Shown here one piece after another: positions 8,851 to 16,800 of a stretch of DNA of 64,000 nucleotides. The position numbers and the translations under genes were made by a program. A model generated the notes under the pieces. That model was not told the DNA's origin and ran no database searches. It worked only from the letters and a program-made list of their open reading frames with translations. Source of the stretch: Novosphingobium sp. (lineage in GTDB: Bacteria; Pseudomonadota; Alphaproteobacteria; Sphingomonadales; Sphingomonadaceae); assembly GCA_024236175.1 (NCBI GenBank), contig JACKKY010000003.1, positions 310,001 to 374,000 on the forward strand, read 5' to 3'. The number at the start of each line of letters is the position of its first letter. Position 1 is the stretch's first letter.

Positions 8851-10268
8851 ACGAACTTACGACAATGTCACCCGAGGGCACGGCCGAAGAAGTCGTCCAT
8901 GCGCCCTTCTTCATCCGGGGAAAGCTGGTCGATGCCGATGAGCAGCGGCATGTCTCGCGCGATCTGGGCGTGACCTTCGCGTCGCCCAGGCTCAATCTCA
9001 ACGACCTTATCGTGCCGCGCTCGGAACCCGGCCCCCTGTTCGATGTGAAGCTCAGCGAAATCATCGATTTCCTGGTCGAGACCGGAGAGCGGCTGGACTA
9101 CCGGACCAATCCCTACCTGGCCGAGTGCCTTGAGCGCACGGCGAGAACCAATCCCCTGCCGAAGCGGATTCTCGAGAATATCTACGGACGCGGGCAGAAC
9201 TTCATCTCGCGCGAAGCCCTGGAATTCCAGGTCGAGGCCAACTTTCACGACCCGGCATTCCTCGACGGCTGGGTAGAGCGTGTGGACCCCCGCGGACAAA
9301 GCGCGAAGATCCGGGCATATCCGCCGCGCATGGTCCATATCGCGGCCGGCAATTCGCCGAGCGGCGCGATGGCGACGATCTCTCAAGGTGCGCTTGTCAA
9401 GGCGGTCAATCTGGTGAAGATGCCCTCGAGCGACCCTTTCACGATTGTTGCGATCCTCCGCACGATGGCGGACATCGACCCCGACCATCCGGTCGTGAAG
9501 TCGTTTTCGGCAGTCTACTGGCGCGGTGGCGACGAAGCCATCGAACGCACACTGTTCCGGCCCCAGTATTTCGACCGCATCGTTGGCTGGGGCGGCGGGG
9601 ATGCGATCAACAACCTGATCAAGTATCTCGGGCCGGGCCTGCAGCTCATTTCGTTCGATCCGAAGGCATCCATTTCGATGATCGGTCCGGAAGCGTTTAA
9701 GGACGACGAGACGATGGAGGAAGTGGCGGAGCTTGCCGCGAACGACATCACGATCTTCAATCAGGAAGCATGCATCGCCAGCAGGTACGTCTTCGCGGAA
9801 GGCCCGCAAGACGGCATCGACCGCTTCTGCGAGAAGCTGCTGGCACGTCTCGCCGTCGACAGGCATTTCGCGTCTGCGGTCGCACCTCCTCCGCCGGCCG
9901 ACATGCGCGACGAGATCAAGGTGCTCAAGGCCATGGGCGGCGAATATCGGGTCTGGGGAGACCCGGACGGCAAGGGCGTCGTCATCCGCTCGCACGAACC
10001 GGTGGATTTCCACCCAACCAACAAGACCGCCAATGTGATCTCGGTCGACAAGCTCGAGGACGCATTTCGCTACGTCAACGTCGCGACGCAAACGGTGGGC
10101 GTGTATCCGGCCCATCACAAGGAGTGGCTACGCGATGGATTGGCCCAGCACGGGGCGCAGCGGGTCGTCCGGCTGGGTTCCGCATCCAGCAACGTGATGG
10201 GCGGCCCGCACGATGCCATGTATCCGCTCGCACGGTTCGTTCACTGGACCGTGGACGAGGACATCTAG
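8847..10268 (+). CDS. LuxC-family acyl-CoA/acyl-protein reductase
   Basis: LuxC-type reductase of 473 residues, an aldehyde-dehydrogenase-fold enzyme that reduces an activated acyl group to the aldehyde with NADPH. The ATG at 8847 overlaps the stop codon of the LuxE-like gene; a longer in-frame start would lie inside that gene. The catalytic Cys is in FNQEACIASRY at about residue 309. The glycine-rich stretch GWGGGDAINN fits the cofactor region. Length agrees with LuxC (about 480). The gene pair is a complete acid reductase without the transferase LuxD and without LuxAB. Confidence 0.88.
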   Translation: MNELTTMSPEGTAEEVVHAPFFIRGKLVDADEQRHVSRDLGVTFASPRLNLNDLIVPRSEPGPLFDVKLSEIIDFLVETGERLDYRTNPYLAECLERTARTNPLPKRILENIYGRGQNFISREALEFQVEANFHDPAFLDGWVERVDPRGQSAKIRAYPPRMVHIAAGNSPSGAMATISQGALVKAVNLVKMPSSDPFTIVAILRTMADIDPDHPVVKSFSAVYWRGGDEAIERTLFRPQYFDRIVGWGGGDAINNLIKYLGPGLQLISFDPKASISMIGPEAFKDDETMEEVAELAANDITIFNQEACIASRYVFAEGPQDGIDRFCEKLLARLAVDRHFASAVAPPPPADMRDEIKVLKAMGGEYRVWGDPDGKGVVIRSHEPVDFHPTNKTANVISVDKLEDAFRYVNVATQTVGVYPAHHKEWLRDGLAQHGAQRVVRLGSASSNVMGGPHDAMYPLARFVHWTVDEDI

Positions 10269-10648
10269 GCCCTGGGCCAACTGGTTGCGGGCTGGCTCGA
10301 CCAGTCAGGGAGGCACCAGCTCTCCGATCCGCGAATGGACGGTCATGGCGGGGGCAAGCGTGCTCGCTCGCACTCGGCAGGGGCGAACGAGAATCCGGAG
10401 CGCTGCCCCGGTCCATGTTCTTTCACGCCAGCTGGTCATGCGCCGCCATTGTCGTTCGGTTAGTGGCGCTATGTGGAAACATGAAAGAGGCATTCGCCCA
10501 ATTCACCAGACAATATATTACGCTCCTGAATCTGCGGAAATAATTGCCCCCAGAACCTTCCGGCATGCATAATTAGGCATATGCCTAAATCTTGTGGACG
10601 ACTCCTCACGGCGCGGCTATTGGGCATCGGGCCTACCGGGAGAACGAG
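10269..10648. other. Intergenic region, 380 bases
   Basis: This gap lies between the LuxC-like gene and the SnoaL-like gene. I see no coding sequence in it. The first part contains only a weak inverted repeat (ACTGGT...ACCAGT near 10280-10305), not a convincing terminator. The AT-richer second half carries the promoter and palindrome listed at 10544-10588. Confidence 0.6.
10544..10588 (+). promoter_or_regulatory. Promoter with 16-bp palindromic operator
   Basis: TTGCCC (10544-10549) and CATAAT (10568-10573) are 18 bases apart and form a plausible sigma-70 promoter. TTAGGCATATGCCTAA (10573-10588) is a perfect 16-bp palindrome that begins at the last base of the -10 box. It lies 60 bases before the start of a five-gene operon that contains its own TetR gene (12571). 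The simplest reading is autorepression by that TetR. Confidence 0.6.
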
Positions 10649-11113
10649 ATGAACATTGTCACTGCCACGTCCGCCACGGATGAGATCGGACCACTTGCCC
10701 AGCGCGTTTACGACTTCGTCGAGACCCAGAAGAAGGTGATGGCGGCGGGCATTACCAAGCCGTCTGACTGGGACCCGCTGACGCCGCTGATCGATGTCGA
10801 CAATTTCAAGCGCGTCGGAGCCTATCTCGAAGAGCTCGACTGGGAGGACTACAAGAAGTTCCTCACCGGCTGGATGGATGGCGGCACCCGCTTCGAGTTT
10901 ACAGAGTTCCAGATCAGCGAAGTCGGCAACTCCGTGTTCCAGGAAATCGAGGAGCGGCACTGGCGCGGCGAGGAATTCATTCGCAAGAACGTGATCGCCG
11001 TCTACCGGTTCAACGAGGAGAACAAGCTGGTTCACCTCGATATCTACGAGCAGGCCAAAGACTCCGGGGACTGGATCCGCGAGTCCGCCAAGGCCGCCAC
11101 CGGCCAGGTTTGA
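10649..11113 (+). CDS. SnoaL/NTF2-like protein
   Basis: Small protein of 154 residues that looks like the NTF2/SnoaL/ketosteroid-isomerase fold: an N-terminal helix (LAQRVYDFVETQKKV), then alternating strands ending in KNVIAVYRFNEENKLVHLDIYEQ. The ATG at 10649 has GGGAGAA upstream; an upstream in-frame start adds unlike residues. It is the first gene behind the palindromic promoter and is followed after 14 bases by an SDR, so it is part of the P450 operon. Proteins of this fold act as isomerases, dehydratases or hydrolases on small hydrophobic substrates. The active residues are not clear here. Confidence 0.68.
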   Translation: MNIVTATSATDEIGPLAQRVYDFVETQKKVMAAGITKPSDWDPLTPLIDVDNFKRVGAYLEELDWEDYKKFLTGWMDGGTRFEFTEFQISEVGNSVFQEIEERHWRGEEFIRKNVIAVYRFNEENKLVHLDIYEQAKDSGDWIRESAKAATGQV

Positions 11114-11127
11114 GCGGAGCCGAAGCG

Positions 11128-11895
11128 ATGAATGACAGGCTGAAGGGCAAGACGATCCTTGTCGCCGGGGGCGGTGGTATCGGCGGCGGGCTGGCGCGCA
11201 GGTTCGCGGCCGAAGGGGCCAATGTGGTGCTGGGCGACGTGGCGCCGGAAGGCGCCGAGGCGATAGCGGCGGACATCGTCGCCGCCGGCGGCAGCGCCAT
11301 AGCCACCCGGCTTGACGGTGCCGACGAAGCCTCTACCGCCGCGGCCGTGGCGCTTGCCTGCGAGAAGTTCGGCGGGCTGGACGGGATCCATGCCAATTTC
11401 GCCAATTTCATCGAGCAGGATGACTCCGTCGGTGCGTTGGAATTGCCGCTTGCCGATTTCGACGAGACCATGCGCGTCAACCTGCGCGGCTATTTCCTGT
11501 GCACCCGCGCGGCGCTTCCCGCGCTGCTCGAACGGGGCGGCGGCAGCATTGTCTACACCAGCTCGCCGGCTGCCTGCAAAGGCGAGCCGGTCCGCCTTGC
11601 CTATGCCGTCGCCAAGGCGGGCGTCGAGGCGCTGATGCGCCATGTCGCCAGCCGCTACGGCGCCATGGGTATCAGGTCCAACTGCATTGCCCCCGGCACC
11701 ACGATCCACGAGCGGCTCGAGACCGAACTGGATGACGCGACCAAGCAGTGGCTGTTAGACTTGTCGATCATCAAGTCGCGGCTGGGAAGGCCGGAGGATA
11801 TCGCGGCCATGGCCGCGCTGCTGATGGCCGATGAAGGCTCCTACATCACCGGGCAGGTCATCGGCGTCGACGGCGGCGTGGTGATGCGCAGCTAG
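11128..11895 (+). CDS. Short-chain dehydrogenase/reductase
   Basis: Classical SDR of 255 residues. The ATG at 11128 was chosen over the TTG at 11110 because GGAG lies upstream and the protein then starts just before the first beta strand. The cofactor motif is GGGGIGGG, the catalytic Ser is in VYTSSPAA, and YAVAK holds the Tyr and Lys. The C-terminal GQVIGVDGG is usual for this family (FabG-like). The usual NNAG is replaced by HANFANF, so the structural Asn region is atypical. It lies second in the operon and probably oxidises an alcohol made by the P450 at 13196. Confidence 0.9.
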   Translation: MNDRLKGKTILVAGGGGIGGGLARRFAAEGANVVLGDVAPEGAEAIAADIVAAGGSAIATRLDGADEASTAAAVALACEKFGGLDGIHANFANFIEQDDSVGALELPLADFDETMRVNLRGYFLCTRAALPALLERGGGSIVYTSSPAACKGEPVRLAYAVAKAGVEALMRHVASRYGAMGIRSNCIAPGTTIHERLETELDDATKQWLLDLSIIKSRLGRPEDIAAMAALLMADEGSYITGQVIGVDGGVVMRS

Positions 11896-11913
11896 CGTGA
11901 AGGAGGTCAGGTT

Positions 11914-12555
11914 TTGACAGTCAGTTCCGACATTGAGGGCAGGATCGAGGCCCGGCACAGGGAAGTGCTAGGCCAGCCACCACGCATCGCGCCATGCGAC
12001 CGGGAATCCGTCGCGGAACAGGTTCAGGCCACCACGCAGCGCTTGCGCGGCGGAGTCGTTGCCGACCAGCCGCCGATGCCGCTCGATGCCATCCCGGAGA
12101 TCATGTTCACCATGTGCCGCTATCCCGACCTGTGGCACCGGATGATCGACCTCACCATCGAGATCCAGGGCGCGAACGCCACGCTGGACCTGCGCGACCG
12201 CAAGCTGGCGATCCTGCGCACGGGCTGGCTGTGCCAGGCGCCTTACGAATTCGGCGAGCATGTCAATCAGGCGAGGCGCGCCGGCTTCACCGCCGAGGAA
12301 GTGGAGCGGATCATTACCGGCTCATCGGCGCCGGAGTGGGACGAGCATGAGCGGGCAGTGCTGCGCGCCGTGGAGGAATTGCACGCCAATACCATGGTGA
12401 GCGATGAGACCTGGGAACAGCTCTCCAGGCGCCTGAACGATGAGCAACTGGTCGAGCTGCTGGTGCTGGTCGGCCAGTTCGTGGCGACGGCTTACTTCCA
12501 GAATTCGATGCGCCTGCGCCTTGAAGCGGACAACCGCGGCCTGGCGGCCCGCTGA
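11914..12555 (+). CDS. Carboxymuconolactone decarboxylase-like protein
   Basis: Protein of 213 residues of the carboxymuconolactone decarboxylase/AhpD-like family. It starts with TTG at 11914, which is decided by a full Shine-Dalgarno AAGGAGGT six bases upstream. The core ILRTGWLCQAPYEFGEH matches the family helix, but the CxxC of AhpD peroxidases is missing: the first Cys is present and the second position is Tyr. Peroxidase function is therefore unlikely. It is a paralogue of the gene at 15959 (shared GSSAP, W/DEHERAVLR and VSDETWE blocks). The position in the P450 operon suggests a catabolic step. The reaction is unknown. Confidence 0.85.
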   Translation: MTVSSDIEGRIEARHREVLGQPPRIAPCDRESVAEQVQATTQRLRGGVVADQPPMPLDAIPEIMFTMCRYPDLWHRMIDLTIEIQGANATLDLRDRKLAILRTGWLCQAPYEFGEHVNQARRAGFTAEEVERIITGSSAPEWDEHERAVLRAVEELHANTMVSDETWEQLSRRLNDEQLVELLVLVGQFVATAYFQNSMRLRLEADNRGLAAR

Positions 12556-12570
12556 CGGGAGGCTTGCGGG

Positions 12571-13212
12571 ATGGCGGTTGACCAGGAGAAATCCGGGACC
12601 GGTTCCGGCACCAGGACCCGGATACTCGACGCGACCGAAGAGATCATGCTGGAGGAAGGCTATGCCGGGGTCAGCTCCCGCAAGGTGGCTACCCGGGCCG
12701 GCCTCAAGTCCAAGCTCCTGCATTATTACTTCGCGACGATGGACGACCTGTTCATTGCCGCGTTCCAGCGGCGTGAGGACCTGCATGTCACGCGCTTTGC
12801 CGGCGCGGCTGCGTCGGCAAAGCCGTTGCATGCGTTGTGGGACCTTGCCGTGGATGCCGCAAGCAGCAGGCTCTATCTCGAATTCAACGCGCTGGCCTGC
12901 CACCGCCCGGCAGTCCGCGAGTTCATCGCGCGGTCCAACAGCCGTGACCGGATCACCACGACGTCGGCGCTGCAATCCGTGTTCGCACAATACGGTATCG
13001 ATCCCGAGCGCTTCCCCCCGAAGGTCGTTGCCACGGCGATGGCCGGCATGGCCCGCGTCTTCGCGACGGACCGGGCCCTTGGCACTTCGGAGGGGCACGA
13101 GGAGTCGCTTGCTTTCGTGCGGAGTCTTCTCGCCAGCCTCGAAGCCGCTGGCTCGCCCCGGCCCGGAAAATACCCAACAGATTCAGGAGAGCACAATGCC
13201 GTCGATCAGTGA
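12571..13212 (+). CDS. TetR family regulator inside the P450 operon
   Basis: TetR-type regulator of 213 residues. The helix-turn-helix is in TRILDATEEIMLEEGYAGVS and SRKVATRAGLKSKLLHYYF. The recognition helix is followed by the usual HYYFATMDDLF. It starts 15 bases after the CMD-like gene and overlaps the start of the P450 by 17 bases, so it is cotranscribed with the enzymes it probably controls. It is the natural candidate to bind the 16-bp palindrome at 10573-10588. Confidence 0.88.
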   Translation: MAVDQEKSGTGSGTRTRILDATEEIMLEEGYAGVSSRKVATRAGLKSKLLHYYFATMDDLFIAAFQRREDLHVTRFAGAAASAKPLHALWDLAVDAASSRLYLEFNALACHRPAVREFIARSNSRDRITTTSALQSVFAQYGIDPERFPPKVVATAMAGMARVFATDRALGTSEGHEESLAFVRSLLASLEAAGSPRPGKYPTDSGEHNAVDQ

Positions 13213-14425
13213 CCTGCAGCTGGAACACATACCGATCGCCACTGCCGAATTCGGCCATGATCCGTTGCCCTATTTTGCCGCGGCGCGAAGCAGGCACGAT
13301 TGGCTGGCAGCCAGCGATATCGGCTATGTCCTGACCCGCTATCGCGCGATCGACGACATCATGCGCCTTGACGACAAGCTGAAGATGCCCGGCGAGGAAA
13401 TCCTAGACATCATGGGGGCGCATGGCACCGGATGGGGAGATTTCTGCGTCGAGCAAATGCTCGTGTCCTCGGGCGAGCGTCACGCCCGGCTGCGCGGCAG
13501 CGTGAGCAAGGCGTTCGGACCGGGCAGCGTAAAGGGCCTGCGGCCGCTGATGCGGGAGACCGTATCGGGTATCCTTGACGAATGGGCGCCGAAAGGGGCG
13601 TTCGACTTCACCGATTTCGCCGCGCAGTTTCCGGTCCGGGTGATGTTCGCCCTGCTGGGCACTTCGGTCGAGCGGCTGCCCGCGATCATCAAGGATCTCG
13701 AAATCCATGGCGAGAGCTTCAATCTCGAAGTCGAGAACATGCCGGTTATCGAAGCAGGCTACCAGCGGCTCTGGAGCTTCGTAGACGGCCTGGTCGAGGA
13801 ACGCGGCCGCGATGGCGGCAGCGGCGACCTGCTGGATACGATGATCGCCGCCAACAGCGCGGGCACGATCACCGACAAGGAACTGCGCCAGCTGCTTATC
13901 CTGATGTTTGCCGCGGGCTATGACACTACCAAGAACCTGCTGATCCTGCTGATGCGTTCGCTGCTCGACAATCCCGAGGTCTATCGACGCGCCGGCGAGG
14001 ATTTCGACTACGCGAAAAAGGTGGTCAAGGAACAGCTTCGGTTCGCGACGCCATCCAACACGATGCGCATCGTCACCGAGCCCTTCGAATATCTTGGTGT
14101 CGAGATCCCCCGGGGAACCATGCTGGTCTTCCCGCTGACGCTGTCGGGCCGGGACCCTGCCATGTTCGGCAATCCCGACGGCTTCGATCCGGAAAGGCCC
14201 GAAAAGCACCCGACCCAGGCGTTCGGCCGCGGCATGCATATCTGCTTGGGCCAGTTCCTTGCCGTGGCGAATGTCGAGGAAGGCATCCACCTGATTGCCC
14301 AGCGGATCCGCAATCCCCGGCTGGCGGGCGACGTGACGTGGAAACCCTTTCCGGGCGTCTGGGGCATCACGTCTCTGCCGATCGAATTCGATGCGGTGCT
14401 CGGGGATCTGAAAGCGCCAAGGTAG
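13196..14425 (+). CDS. Cytochrome P450
   Basis: Soluble bacterial P450 of 409 residues. The ATG at 13196 has CAGGAGAG upstream. The I-helix motif is AAGYDTT, the ExxR motif is EQLR, and the haem loop is FGRGMHICLG with the Cys ligand at about residue 350. No membrane anchor is present, so it is cytoplasmic and needs a ferredoxin and reductase, none of which is in this window. It ends the operon that starts with the SnoaL-like gene. The expected job is hydroxylation of a hydrophobic substrate that is then oxidised by the SDR. The CYP subfamily cannot be given without a search. Confidence 0.95.
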   Translation: MPSISDLQLEHIPIATAEFGHDPLPYFAAARSRHDWLAASDIGYVLTRYRAIDDIMRLDDKLKMPGEEILDIMGAHGTGWGDFCVEQMLVSSGERHARLRGSVSKAFGPGSVKGLRPLMRETVSGILDEWAPKGAFDFTDFAAQFPVRVMFALLGTSVERLPAIIKDLEIHGESFNLEVENMPVIEAGYQRLWSFVDGLVEERGRDGGSGDLLDTMIAANSAGTITDKELRQLLILMFAAGYDTTKNLLILLMRSLLDNPEVYRRAGEDFDYAKKVVKEQLRFATPSNTMRIVTEPFEYLGVEIPRGTMLVFPLTLSGRDPAMFGNPDGFDPERPEKHPTQAFGRGMHICLGQFLAVANVEEGIHLIAQRIRNPRLAGDVTWKPFPGVWGITSLPIEFDAVLGDLKAPR

Positions 14426-14532
14426 CCGGCCAGTCCGTTTGCGGTCTCCTGTCTGAAGGGAGTGGGTGCCGGGGCTCGTTCGCAGCCGGTTCCGGAAACG
14501 CCGAACTCATGCAATCGCAAGTATGCCCGGCG

Positions 14533-15906
14533 TCAGGCCAGGACCGCTTCGGGCAATGACCCAAGGTCGGCCAAGGACCTTACTCCGTCCGTGAGCCGGG
14601 CAAGGTGGGTGCCGGCGGTAATGGTTATTCCACCGGCGGAATGGTTCCCTGGCCGCATCGCCGGACTGGTTCCTTCGAAGCGGCCGAGCGCGGACGATTC
14701 CAGGCCATCCGGAAAAAGACCACTGGCCCAGTGGATCAACAGATCCGGCAGGCAATGCGCCCGGGAGCCCTTGAGCTCTGTCGAAGGGCGCGTGATTTCC
14801 GCAATGACCGTTCGCCCCGTCTCGCGCTCCCGCAGTGTCCGCAACATAGCTTCCACCGCATCCAATGTCATCGGATCGGGCTGCACTGCCGGTGCCGCGG
14901 GTGAGGCGTGACCGCAGAAGATACGCAGCGCCGCGCAGTTCTCGTTGTAGGGCAAGACCTGGCACCGTGTTGACGAGCCGATGCTCTGTTGGCCGCCGTG
15001 ATCGAGCGATACGGCTGGTTGATCTGCCGCAACGGCTAGCCGCGCGTTCACGCGTTCGACTATCTCCGGGAGGAAATGGGCGACGGTTCCGTTCGGCTGG
15101 AAGTCCGAAGGCGAGAAAACCACGACTTCCGAGTCAGGGCCTGCTGCGGCCACTAGGTCGCCGATAGCCTGATCGATGTCGAGCAGCGCCGACAATATCG
15201 GGTCGCCCATTCTTGCCCTCCGCCCCGGATCGTGATCCGGATGCGAGGGCTCGAAGTCCAGGAAGGCGTGGTTGGCGCAATGCGCCGCCTTGAAGCAGAT
15301 CAGGAACAGGTCCCAATCTTGCGAGGCGAGATAGTGCATTCCCGCCTTACGTTTCATCCGAGTGCCCTGCTTCAGGTTACTCGTGACTTCCGATAACTCC
15401 GCGTCGCTCAGCAGGTGTTGCCAGTAACCGCAGCGGCTTGATGGTGCATCGCCGAACGTGGCGATGACTTCCCCCGCGAGCGAATGCGGCTGGCTTCTCG
15501 GCCTTGGAAAATAACGCCCGTGAACAAGCCAGTCGGCAAGATGGATGCCGTTGATCGGACGGGGATTCCGGCATTTGGGAACGTCCAGCACCGCTATACG
15601 CATGCCGGCAGCGGACAGCTTGTCCCAGAAGGTGAGATGCTCTTGTTCGTCCCAATATGCCTTCCTCAACGAACCATCGGGACCGGCGTGGTAGAAATGA
15701 TAGCGGCCATGGTCGGCGACATCGGCTGCGTACTGGAACGAGGCCCACAAGGCGTCGTCCGTCAGGCCCGGCAATGACGAGATGCGCTTCGCGGCGCCCC
15801 TGGATCGCAAGGCTGCCAGATTCGGCAGCGTGCCGTCCGCGCTGTATCTGTCGAGCACCTCCCCGTCCGCCCCGTCGAGGCCGATCATCAGGAATCTGGC
15901 ACTCAC
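14533..15906 (-). CDS. Alkaline phosphatase superfamily (type I phosphodiesterase-like) enzyme
   Basis: Protein of 457 residues. The opening strand FLMIGLDGADGEVLDRY with metal-binding Asp, the nucleophile region SLPGLTDDALWASF (Thr), and later FSPSDFQPNGT point to the alkaline phosphatase superfamily, type I phosphodiesterase/nucleotide pyrophosphatase branch. Members cleave phosphate or sulfate esters with two metal ions. No clear signal peptide is seen. It is the last gene of a minus-strand series that includes a sulfotransferase. Action on a phosphorylated or sulfated intermediate would fit, but that is inference. Confidence 0.78.
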   Translation of the reverse strand: MSARFLMIGLDGADGEVLDRYSADGTLPNLAALRSRGAAKRISSLPGLTDDALWASFQYAADVADHGRYHFYHAGPDGSLRKAYWDEQEHLTFWDKLSAAGMRIAVLDVPKCRNPRPINGIHLADWLVHGRYFPRPRSQPHSLAGEVIATFGDAPSSRCGYWQHLLSDAELSEVTSNLKQGTRMKRKAGMHYLASQDWDLFLICFKAAHCANHAFLDFEPSHPDHDPGRRARMGDPILSALLDIDQAIGDLVAAAGPDSEVVVFSPSDFQPNGTVAHFLPEIVERVNARLAVAADQPAVSLDHGGQQSIGSSTRCQVLPYNENCAALRIFCGHASPAAPAVQPDPMTLDAVEAMLRTLRERETGRTVIAEITRPSTELKGSRAHCLPDLLIHWASGLFPDGLESSALGRFEGTSPAMRPGNHSAGGITITAGTHLARLTDGVRSLADLGSLPEAVLA

Positions 15907-15958
15907 GGAAGAGGGGCCGTCAACGATCCTGCAGGAAATTCAGTCCGGGGCATCGCCG

Positions 15959-16693
15959 TCAACGCTGGCTGAAACCTTCATTGCCTTCCAGCAGGCCGAA
16001 GCGCAGCGAATTGTAGATCATCGCGGTCAAGGTGTACGACCCCACCACGCCCGGCAATTCGATGAGCTGCTGCTCCGTCCAGTTCCTGGACAGGATCTCC
16101 CAGGTCTCGTCCGAAACGGCATGGTCTCCGATCAGCTCCTCTACACCGCGCAGCACTGCACGGTCGTGCTCGTTCCAGCCCGGAGCGGATGAACCCTGCG
16201 TGATCCTTTCGATCTCTTCGCTCGAAAGGCCCAGCTTCCTCCCGTACATGACGTGTTCGCCCCATTCGAAGGGGGAGCGAACAAGCCAGGCCGTCCGCAA
16301 TATCACCATTTCGCGTTCGCGGGGCGGAAGCGAGCCGTTCTGGTTGAGTTCGAGCCCGAGCTGCATCTGACCGCGATACAGGCCGGGATGCTTGAACATG
16401 GTGGCGAAGGTCTTCGGTACGCCTTCTTCACGGGAGCCGAAGAAAGCCTGCAGCTCGGTTGCAATCTGTCGGGCTTCCTCGCTGAATTCGGAAGGCTCTA
16501 GCGGGGCAATGCGCTGATTACCGCTCGCCACCTGGGCTTCGCGTGCCTCCAGATCGAAAGGTGTCGCGCCGGTCTGGATCCGTTCGCTGGTCATGCAGTC
16601 CCCCTCCTTGTTGTCGAGCTGGCCCGCGTTTGCCGGTGCGGTCGCGCAGGTCAGCGCTGCCGCCAGATTGAGTGCGAGAATTCTCATGGGCAT
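15959..16693 (-). CDS. Carboxymuconolactone decarboxylase-like protein with possible signal peptide
   Basis: Paralogue of the CMD-like protein at 11914, also without the CxxC pair (WLVRSPFEWGEH). Two starts are credible. The ATG at 16693, after GGGAGGG, gives a signal peptide (MRILALNLAAALTCATAPANA). The ATG at 16594, after AAGGAGGGGG, gives a cytoplasmic protein whose start resembles the paralogue. The longer form is listed here. The gene follows the sulfotransferase by 107 bases and precedes the phosphatase-like gene by 52. Its reaction is unknown. Confidence 0.82.
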   Translation of the reverse strand: MPMRILALNLAAALTCATAPANAGQLDNKEGDCMTSERIQTGATPFDLEAREAQVASGNQRIAPLEPSEFSEEARQIATELQAFFGSREEGVPKTFATMFKHPGLYRGQMQLGLELNQNGSLPPREREMVILRTAWLVRSPFEWGEHVMYGRKLGLSSEEIERITQGSSAPGWNEHDRAVLRGVEELIGDHAVSDETWEILSRNWTEQQLIELPGVVGSYTLTAMIYNSLRFGLLEGNEGFSQR

Positions 16694-16800
16694 CGCTGTC
16701 CCTCCCGGTGATGGCACTGTGTGCCTGTGAAAAGGCCTACTAGGTCGCGGTCGGATATTTGGCCAGTCCCGCCTTTGACCAGCATAAGCTGCGTCGAGGC

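Noticed and set aside
7510..10268. Bioluminescence operon
   Set aside because: Only LuxE and LuxC types are present. I looked for luxA, luxB and luxD features in the neighbours and saw none.
10280..10305. Terminator after the LuxC-like gene
   Set aside because: Only a 6-bp repeat with a 14-base loop and no T run; too weak to call.
11110..11127. TTG start for the SDR at 11128
   Set aside because: It overlaps the preceding gene and lacks its own ribosome site, while the ATG at 11128 has GGAG upstream and the family-like N-terminus.
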